From NCBI RefSeq assembly GCF_051106095.1, contig NC_135784.1, positions 151,067,428 to 151,131,427 of the forward strand: a stretch of DNA of 64,000 nucleotides, read 5' to 3'. Positions 56,409 to 64,000 of this stretch are shown piece by piece (position 1 is the stretch's first letter; each line of letters begins with the position of its first letter). The notes beneath the pieces were generated by a model. That model was not told the DNA's origin, ran no database searches, and saw only the letters and a program-made list of their open reading frames with translations. This DNA is from Pogona vitticeps. Lineage: Eukaryota; Chordata; Lepidosauria; Squamata; Agamidae. Both the position numbers and the translations under genes were made by a program.

Positions 56409-58339
56409 GCCTACAGGAGAGGTCACTCTCCCTTATGTCAGCTACTTTTGTGTAGCAGTTGTGCAAAAACATTGTTGCATGTCTTTTGAAGATGGAAGAC
56501 AGAAATGAAACTTTGCGTCTCTGATTAATAATCATTTCTGTAGCTTATTTATTTGCAAAGGACATGACATTAATCCATACCTGTCTTCACATCAGTCCAG
56601 TCAGCTACTGCTTATACGTGAGGGGTGGGGAATCCCAAGTTTGTGTTACCTTGAACTGGAAATATTCTGACTGGCTGTAAAGTTTTGAAACTGACTCCTT
56701 AGGATTTGAAACATTTTCCCACCCCCATTAACATGTCTGATGGAAGGATTACATTAGACTTTCCAGATCCAGCGTATGAATACAGTATTTGTAAAGCAAA
56801 ACCAATACAATGTGGAGTTTTGTGATCTGCCTTGTGGACTGTGTGTGTATCTGTCCTGTTCATTGCTGAAGGAGTTCCATAACCCTAAATTGTAGGGCAT
56901 GGTGAATTTTTATGAATGATCTTCTCTTTAAAGAATAGATGCTGAGTCCATCACATTCCATTTGGATGACTCGTCCTCCTTCCTTTATTTCTTCATCCTT
57001 CTGCTACTTTATCTAAGGAGTTGTGTGGAGGGAGGTGAACCTTGGGCTAGCTGGACAGAAAGGCTCCTCTGGAAAGAGATGCAGAGGTTGAAGGTTTTCC
57101 TCAGCAGGATGAGTTGAACAGATGGAATTGGCATCAGTTCTGCCTTTTACTAGCCTGTGTTTTGTGTGTGTGTAGGAGGACTGCATTGGGTATCTGTCTC
57201 TGTTATATTTTCACTGCTCTCATGGGGTGCATTTAAAGCTGTACCAAGAAGGAAAGAGGTCTCTTTTGCTTATTTGCTTCATAGTTAATGTATTTTTTTA
57301 CACTCAAGATTTCTACACAGTACACGTTGAGTCTTACAAGAGTTTTATGTTAAGAATTGTGCATGCATGAGGCAGGGTTTGGTAGAGTGAGATCATCAAA
57401 ATAAATTTATTTACATTTTCCCCCTTTATATTCCTTTTGTATGGAGAAATAAGCACACATTTGTGTGTATGTTGGGATGTGTGTGGATAGTATTAAAAAG
57501 TGTAGGTGTTAATAGTTCAACTGGACTAAACATAATTTAGCCATCTGTTCTTTGATCAGTATATTTTATTTCCCAGAACAATTGGGGAATATCTTTATAA
57601 CAATCTCCAGCTCACCTTTGGCAGTTTTACAGACCAAGATGTCAAGAAGAGAGTGTTCAGAAGTAGTAGTACAGTGACCACTCTAAAATGTCTGTACCTT
57701 AGTGGCCCTTTGCTTGCAATCAGGATAGTAATCTGGTAGCTCATCTGTGAGATGTGGGTCTGGATTCAAATTGCATCTCTACAATATCTTTCCTTTGTTA
57801 CCTCTTTAGCCTCCTTTTTCACATGTATAAAATAGGAGTGTTCATTGCCTATTATTGAATTGCTCTGCAAATGCATAGGAGAAAGATGTTACTATGTTGT
57901 CTGAATTAAATTTTTGGGAAACACTGGCCATCATCCTGTTGGTGATTTATGCAAGTGCAAGTTAAATTGCATACATCACCATGGTGAATATGTGTAACTG
58001 GCAAAGCACTGGAAACTTTACAAGACAAACATATACAAATGTGTAGTAGGTACGTCTCTAATAATGCAACTGGTTCTTCATTAGTTAGCAACAGTTTATG
58101 ATGGTGAGTTAGTTTTACTTTAATGTGGTTTTAAATCATCAATGGGTTTCTGGCCACTAGGCAAAAAAAGAAGAAATATGAGATATAGAATCCTTCCTTT
58201 TTAGAAGCATTTGTAGAAAATATAATGATAGAAAGTATTTAAACTTCACATAAAGTAGTTGAATTGGGAAGTAAGTTGTTTGCATCCCCAAAAATTACAG
58301 TAGCAGCTTACTGAAGGCAAGAAGTATGTTTATTTGGAC

Positions 58340-59162
58340 ATGGCTACCGAATCAAGATTGCCGGAAGAAATATCAGCAGCTTCAGATATGTAGATGATAC
58401 CACTCTGATGGCAGAAAGCGAGAAGGAATTAAACAACCTCTTAATGAGGTTGAAAGAGGAGAGTGCAAAAATTGGTCTGAAGCTCAACATCACAAAAATT
58501 AAGAACATGGCCACTAGTCCCATCACCTCCTGGCAAATAGAAGGGGAAGATATGGAGGTAGTGTCAGATTTTACCTTCCTGGGCTCCATGATCACTGCAA
58601 ATGGTGACAGCAGCCACGAAATTAAAAGACGTCTGCTTCTTGGAAGGAAAGCAATCACAAACCTAGACAACATCTTAAAAAGCAGAGACATCACCTTGCT
58701 GACAAAGGTCCGCATAGTCAAAGCTATGGTTTTTCCAGTAGCAATGTATGGAAATGAGAGCTGGACCATAAAGAAAGCAGACCGCTGAAGAATTGCTGCT
58801 TTTGAATTGTGGTGCTGGAGGAGACTCTTGAGAGTCCCCTGGACTGCAAGGAGAACAAACATATCCATTCTGAAGGAAATCAACCCTGAGTGCTCCCTGG
58901 AAGGACATATCCTGAAGCTGAGGCTCCAATACTTGGCCATCTCATGAGAAGAGAAGACTCTCTGAAAAAGACTCTGATGTTGGGAAAATGTGAAGGCAAG
59001 AGAAGAAGGGGATGACAGAGGACAAGATTGTTAGACAGTGTCTGCGAAGCAACCTACGTGAATTTAATCCAACTCCGGGAGGCAGTGGAAGACAGGAGGG
59101 CCTGGCATGCTCTGATCCATGGGGTCACGAAAAGTCGGACTTAACGACTAAACAACAACAAT
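58340..59162 (+). mobile_element. BovB (RTE) LINE fragment with RT domain end
   Basis: The 5'-truncated copy reads GYRIKIAGRNISSFRYVDDT (the catalytic block, YVDD where BovB usually has YADD), SDFTFLGSMITANGDSSHEI, VFPVAMYGNESWTIKKADR, then a stop and frame shifts before LWCWRRLLRVPWTARRTN and a 3' tail with (CAA)n. A 7-bp accgaat occurs at both borders and may be a target duplication or chance. It is older than the copy at 37313, judged by its breaks. Confidence 0.88.
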
Positions 59163-60379
59163 AACCGAATGCTGGTGAAGCTTTAGCGAGTTTCTTAATT
59201 ACTTAAAGAATGCTAAAATGCTTACACCCTCTTGCAGGGTTTTTTTCTTCAAAGCCTCCTGAATAAGGTTACTAAATGAGCCTGTTCAGGCTTTCCCTTA
59301 GGATTGCTTCTGAAAAGAAAGTTAAAGTTTGAGGTATTGGGTGGGTGGGTGCTGTCTCTCCTTCATGGAAAGAACCCAGTGGAACAAAGAACTGCATTTT
59401 CATGCAAAACTGATTCTGCCCTCAAATCTGCACAACTCTAACTCTATCGGTATGTAGAGTGCAAGATCTTGCTTCCTGTGCCAGCATAAGTGTTGGTTTC
59501 TGAATGAAAGTTATGGAGCCAGAAGAAAGTGTGGAAAATGGGTGGTGGATGTTTCAGTAGCTGTGTATCTAGAGTAGTGTAAAGGGCTTTGAGGACGTGG
59601 TACCTGTCATAGAAAGGAGCTGGGGTGATACCATGTCCTACACCGCATGCCTACAAAAGTCACTGGAAAGCCTTCCATCTGGTTGTGGAAGTCCTGGTGA
59701 GTTGTAAGTGGTCTGCCCAGTTGCCAGACTTGCCTATTGATCTGTGATAGTGTACTTGCTATCAAAGGTGTGCTCACTTATAGAGCTGGGTGTCATGCAC
59801 ATGTGGAGAACTCCTGACATCTGCTGGAACCCTCTCTGCCCCAGCTGGTTACGTGGTGTGCAAGTTTAGCAAAGATTTAGCAATTGCTGGAGGAGGGTGA
59901 AAGGGAAATATATGATATTAGGATAGGAAGCATATATGAAAGTGAGCCAGCCTGCAAATGGTGTATCTCCCTAAACTAAAGAATCAGCTGACTTTGCAAC
60001 CAACGTCTCCCATGCCACATCTTGATATGTATAGGTGCTCACTGAACAGTGAGGCAGTAAGAAACAGGAAAAGGAAAGAAATCACCACACTGGAATTCAA
60101 ATCAGAGGTGGGTAATATTCAGGCTTGCAGGTATTTTGGTCTGTAACTTTCACCAACTCTACCTAGTATACTAACAGGTTATGACTACATATGGAGGGTG
60201 AAGATTTGCCTTGCTGTAAATGAAGCAAAAAGATGCCTTTACCTTTGAACCGGAATGGATGGATGGTATAATTCAGCCTATGTGCAGCTATACCTTAGTC
60301 CCTAACCTCAGTTCTCTGACTTGCAAGGACACAAGGGAAATTCTTAATATTGTACTGGATTCTGAAGGAAGCAGAAATA

Positions 60380-60779
60380 CAGTGGTGCCCCGCATAGCGA
60401 TGTTAATCCGTTCCAGGATTAACATCTCTATCCGGATTCGTTGCTATGCGGGGGGGGGGGGGGAAACCCATAGGAACACATTAAATTCCGTTTAATGCGT
60501 TCCTATTGGGGAAAAACTCACCGCCATGTGGGGAATCCTCCATCCGGCCGCCATTTTCGCCGCCCAGTTAGCGAGGGCAGGGCGCGAAAACGCTGCGGGC
60601 GGCCATTTTCTGCATCCAGCAGCCATTTTGGAACCGCCAATCAGCTGTTCCCAAAACATTGCAATGCAATGTTTTGCCTATTAAAACATTGCAATGCGAT
60701 CGCATTAGTGGTTGCAAAAAAACGCATCGCTATGCAGATTCGTCGTTAAACGGTGCACTCGTTAAGCAAGGCACCACTG
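60380..60779. mobile_element. TA-flanked MITE (Tc1/mariner-like), 400 bp
   Basis: It opens CAGTGGTGCCCCGCATAGCG and closes GTTAAGCAAGGCACCACTG, with TA on each side (60378-60379, 60780-60781). The interior has GCCGCCATTTTCGCCGCCCA-like motifs as in 26489-26921. A poly-G run lies at 60449-60462. Confidence 0.8.
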
Positions 60780-61211
60780 TACTGTAGGTGTCTTCTTCAA
60801 AGTTCTGACTGACACCGTGAATGTTTATCAATTTCTTTCAAAGATCTGGAGATGTGAAGTAAAATATAATTGGCCTTTGAAACCTGAATAAAAAGCTAAT
60901 TTGTATAGCAGTATTAACATTATTCTTAAATAGCAAAGGCCCAGCGGAATAACAGAATTTGGGCTGTTCACTGGAAACTCAGTAGAGCTGAAGCCAACCT
61001 GAGTTCCACAATGAAGGAATTCCATATTCAAAGTGCTGCTACCTGTACTCAACTAGTTTTTCAGCATGATGGTCTACACATACAAGTCCTTTGTCATTTC
61101 TCTCCCAATTCTGAGCACATGCCTACAAGACAAGGCACTGTTTCTGATATTCTGACGTTTAGGCCTTTGTCCTCAAAAACAGCATCTTGAATCAAACTTG
61201 GAAACGCATTA

Positions 61212-61468
61212 CAGTAGTCCCTTGGTTTATGAATACCTCAATTAATGTAATTTTTGGTTTATGAATGGAAATCCATTGAAAATAATGCCTTGGTTTATGT
61301 TTTTCCCCCTTTTTTGGGTTTGCAAATGAAGTTTCCCCAGGATACATTGTGCCTTGAGGTTTATAGTGCTGCCCCAATCCTATGGTAATCTGCGTTTCGG
61401 TTTATGAATTTTTCGCTTTATGTAATGTCCCATAGAATGCATTAAATTCATAATCCAAGGTACTACAG
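61212..61468. mobile_element. TA-flanked MITE, different family, 257 bp
   Basis: The ends CAGTAGTCCCTTGGTTTATG and the inverted CATAATCCAAGGTACTACAG are flanked by TA (61210-61211, 61469-61470). The interior repeats the phrase tttatgaat several times (61226, 61259, 61290-like, 61401), giving it a tandem look. Confidence 0.75.
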
Positions 61469-61680
61469 TAGAAGGTGAATCCCTGCTCCAAAATCCCCTG
61501 ATTACATTAAAGGAGTCAGGAGAGGGGAAGGGTGAATGATAACTACAAATAATGGCTTGCCAGCATATGCTTGTTCCTATGCATAAAACATGGTCCAAAA
61601 TTCAATATAATTAGTTCTTCATCTTGTTTGTAAGGCACATACAGAGAAACCTGCATATGCTAGCACTTAGAATGTAGCTA

Positions 61681-62107
61681 CAGTGGTACCTCGCTAGTCA
61701 CTTACCCTGCATGACAGTTTTTTCGCTAGACATTGACTATTTGCGATTGCTATAGTGATTCGCAAAACAGTGATTCCTATGGGGGAATTTTGCTGGACAA
61801 TGTTTGGTCCCTGCTTCGAAAACTGATTTTCGCTAGATGACGATTTTGACAGCTCCCTCTGCGCTTGCAAAACAGGTGTTTTTGGGACCTAAGCTTTGCA
61901 AGACAGTGATTTAAACAGCTGATTGGCGGTTCGCAAAGTGGCTTTCCTATGGCCGATCTTTGCTAGACAACGACGATTCTTCCCCATTGGAATACATTAA
62001 ACAGGTTTCAGTGCATTCCAATGGGGAAATGCTTTTCACTAGACAATGATTTCGCTAAACAGCGATTTCAGTGGAACGGATTATCATCGTCTAGCGAGAC
62101 ACCACTG
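61681..62107. mobile_element. TA-flanked MITE, CAGTGGTACC family, 427 bp
   Basis: It opens CAGTGGTACCTCGCTAGTCA and closes CGTCTAGCGAGACACCACTG, with TA on each side (61679-61680, 62108-62109). Inside, 'cgctagac' / 'tgctagac' recurs at short spacing. It abuts the next element at the shared TA. Confidence 0.8.
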
Positions 62108-62290
62108 TACTGTGTTTTTCAATGTATAAGACGCTACCTTTTTCCTAAAACCATTACACTAAAAATGGAGGGACATCTTATACACGGAAGCAAGCTGAGT
62201 GCATGGAGAGAACAAAAGGGCCCATGCCTTGCCTCTGTAAACAGGCTTCCTTCAATCATGAGGCTTAGCTGCCTCCAGTCAGGAGACTTG

Positions 62291-63230
62291 CCGTACTTTT
62301 TGCTCCTTAAGATGCACTCCCCCCCCAAAAAAAGTGGGGGGGAAATCTGTGCATCTTATGGAGCGAAGCTGGCGATTTTGCCCCCCACTGGCCCTGTGGG
62401 GGGAGCCTCGCAAGGGTCCGAGTGAGCCTTCCAGGACCCTTGCAAGGCTCCCCCCACGGGGCTAGCGGGGGCGAAATCGCCAGTTTACAGGACCTTTTCT
62501 GAGCCTTTCAAGCCTTAGAAAAGGTCCTAGGAGGTGGCGATTTTGCCCGCGCTGGCCCCGTGGGGGGAGTGTCGCAAGGGTCCTGGAAAGCTCACTCAGA
62601 CCCTTGCGAGGCTCCCCCCACGGGGTGAGCGCAGGCGAAATCGCCACCTTCTGGGACTCTTTTGAGGCTTGGGAAGCTTCAGAAGAGTCCCTGAAGGTGG
62701 TGATTTCGCCCCCTCTGTCCCCCAGGGGGGCAGGGTGAGCCTCCAAAGGGTCCTAGGGTGTGTTCCAGGACCCTTTAGAGACTCCCCCTGCCCCCCCCGG
62801 GAGTCAGAGGGGGCAAAATTGCCACCTTCAGGGTCTCTTCTGAAGCTTCCCAAGCCTCAAAAGAGTCCCAGAAGGTGGCAATTTCGCCCACGCTGGCCCC
62901 GTGGGGGAGCCTTGCAAGGGTCCTGGAACAGACCCTTGGAACTTTTGGAGGCTCACCCTCCCCCCCCCCCCCCGTGAAATCACCACCTTCTGGAACTTTG
63001 AGGCTTGGGAAGCTTCAGAAGAGTCCCTGAAGGTGGCGATTTCGCCCCCTCTGGCCCACGGGGGGGCAGGGTGAGCCTCCAGAGGGTCCTAGGGTGTGTT
63101 CCATAAGACGGGCCTCTCCATAAATCTCACCAAACTTTTGGGAGAAGAAAATAGATTATTTTCCTGTTTTATTCTCCTAAAATTTGGTGCGTCTTATGGA
63201 AAGGTACATCTTATGGAGCAAAAAATATAG
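62291..63230. mobile_element. Nested TA-type DNA element with palindromic interior
   Basis: The left TIR CCGTACTTTTTGCTCCTTAA (then gatgcac) and the right TIR, whose complement reads CTATATTTTTTGCTCCATAA (then gatg), match well. The interior from about 62368 to 63100 is a GC-rich array of palindromes, described separately. The TIR phrase 'tgctccataagatgcacc' is common in reptile MITEs. Confidence 0.7.
62368..63100. repeat. Array of GC-rich palindromes (foldback array)
   Basis: Four or so hairpin units in tandem at about 62368-62481, 62535-62645, 62695-62826 and 62873-62985, with a half unit at 63036-63100. Each starts with ggcgattttgccc or a variant and ends with its complement (gggcgaaatcgcc). 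Smaller palindromes (tgaggcttgggaagcttcag) lie between units. Two arm types occur (ccgtggggggagcc... and gggcagggtgagcctcc...); the fourth unit has one arm of each. Confidence 0.8.
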
Positions 63231-64000
63231 TAGCTTCCTCCAGTTATAAGCCTTATGGAACTGACGTCAGCTGATGCTGAACAAACCAATTGGAACACAC
63301 CTCATTGGAGGTGGAGCCTGTAGGCTCAGATGCAACAGGGACTCGTAACATCCGACGTTCTGAGCCCAGAGGCTGAATAAAGCTAAGTTTTGTTGTTATT
63401 TTGATTAGAAAGGGGGGGACGTCTTATAAATGGAAAAATATGGTAAATGGATTCATTTTCTCTATCTGTATTGTTCCTGACAGTGAGATGGTCACACTGT
63501 AAAAAAAACTGGGAAATTCTGGTAGGCCTGAATGTTAAAATTAAACATTAACTCATTATCTGTTTTGATGGTTGGAGTCCTCATTGTTTTTGTTTAAGAA
63601 CAATTGGTATATCATAATTGCTTTAGCAGATACTTTAAATTTTGTCCTTTGATCAAATCTCGTGTAGCAAAAGTAGTTTTGTTTGTAAGGAATAACCATA
63701 CTTGGATTGCGGATTCTGCTCCATGAGGCACCAACTTTGATCTGTAGGTTGACATGTATAAAACTCTAAACTCAGTCCCACACAACTTGCATTCAGGGAT
63801 TTTGATCTGCAGTCGTGGTTAAAAATAGTTGGTTACGTTTCTGTCACTTAGACATTTGGCAGCTGAATATACTAAGCCAGAGTAAGGTGTTTCTTCTTAC
63901 CTTATTGCAATGTTTGTAGAGTTATGGCAGTCTTTCTCAATTTAGGTTCTGGATGATATTTTTAACAAGAACTCCCATCAGCCCCAGACAGAATGTCCAA

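Larger units (their letters stand above)
62110..63443. mobile_element. TA-flanked DNA element with another element nested inside
   Basis: The left end CTGTGTTTTTCAATGTATAA (then gacgc) and the inverted right end (cgtcttataaatggaaaaat then atgg) form TIRs flanked by TA (62108-62109, 63444-63445). The element 62291-63230 lies inside it. The remaining outer part, 63231-63410, contains ctgaataaagctaag. Confidence 0.65.
54229..64000 (+). other. ANKRD52: ANKRD52 intron 1 (partial)
   Basis: The intron starts gtacgg inside the CpG island and runs to the window edge. It is unique sequence with a hAT MITE (56271-56408), a BovB fragment (58340-59162) and a dense cluster of TA-flanked MITEs (60380-63443). 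At the far right, 63925-64000 holds the start of another hAT-like 'aactcccatcagccccag' repeat, cut by the window end. Confidence 0.75.

Noticed and set aside
62462-62977. Open frames on both strands with repeated GSFRRVPEGG-like text at the MITE palindrome array
   Set aside because: The repeated peptide only mirrors the repeated palindromic DNA. No coding evidence.
63240-63410. CCAAT and aataaa-like signals resembling an LTR
   Set aside because: Short, without clear ends, and it forms the outer part of a TA-flanked DNA element. Not enough to call a retroviral remnant.
1-64000. CRISPR array, operon, phage or bacterial defence system
   Set aside because: The DNA is vertebrate nuclear. Direct repeats seen are microsatellites, SINEs and transposon ends, not spaced CRISPR repeats.

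Overview
This is vertebrate nuclear DNA, most likely from a squamate reptile (lizard or snake). Genes are split into short exons with long introns, there are two CpG-rich promoters, and the interspersed repeats are typical of squamates: Sauria-type tRNA SINEs, BovB/RTE LINEs, L1, CR1/L2 tails, hAT and TA-flanked (Tc1/mariner-like) MITEs, and TG/TC microsatellites. Species cannot be fixed from the sequence.

Three protein genes can be read. (1) Citrate synthase (CS, + strand): the last five coding exons (3109-3308, 5839-5968, 6091-6192, 7928-8137, 11054-11224), then a 3'UTR with a poly(A) signal near 12501. The 5' half of the gene lies left of the window. (2) COQ10A (- strand): a complete five-exon CDS rebuilt by translation and splice phase (35046-35125, 25476-25637, 24776-24968, 24267-24368, 22436-22603; about 234 aa). 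Its CpG-rich promoter is at about 34.6-35.4 kb. (3) ANKRD52 (+ strand): the first coding exon only (54202-54228, MGILSITDQ) in a CpG island, followed by intron 1 to the window edge. As I recall, the order and relative orientation match human 12q13 (CS and COQ10A tail to tail, COQ10A and ANKRD52 head to head). That supports all three calls. CS and COQ10A are both mitochondrial proteins, but nothing here shows they work as a unit.

Layout: 1-11,053 CS introns and exons with small hAT elements and LINE tails; 11.05-12.5 kb CS last exon and 3'UTR; 12.5-20.2 kb intergenic with a tandem SINE pair; 20.2-35.1 kb COQ10A; 35.1-53.4 kb intergenic, with a Sauria SINE, a second Sauria SINE split by a BovB insertion, an internally deleted L1 inserted into an older LINE, and a possible solo LTR; 53.4-54.7 kb ANKRD52 promoter; 54.2-64.0 kb ANKRD52 intron 1, with a BovB fragment and a dense MITE cluster at 60.4-63.4 kb that contains an array of GC-rich palindromes.

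The most notable points are two introns with GC donor sites (one in CS, one in COQ10A), nested retroelement insertions with clear target-site duplications, and the foldback array at 62.3-63.2 kb. I found no operon-like, CRISPR-like or otherwise new multi-gene system. The window looks like an ordinary conserved vertebrate synteny block with a rich repeat history.
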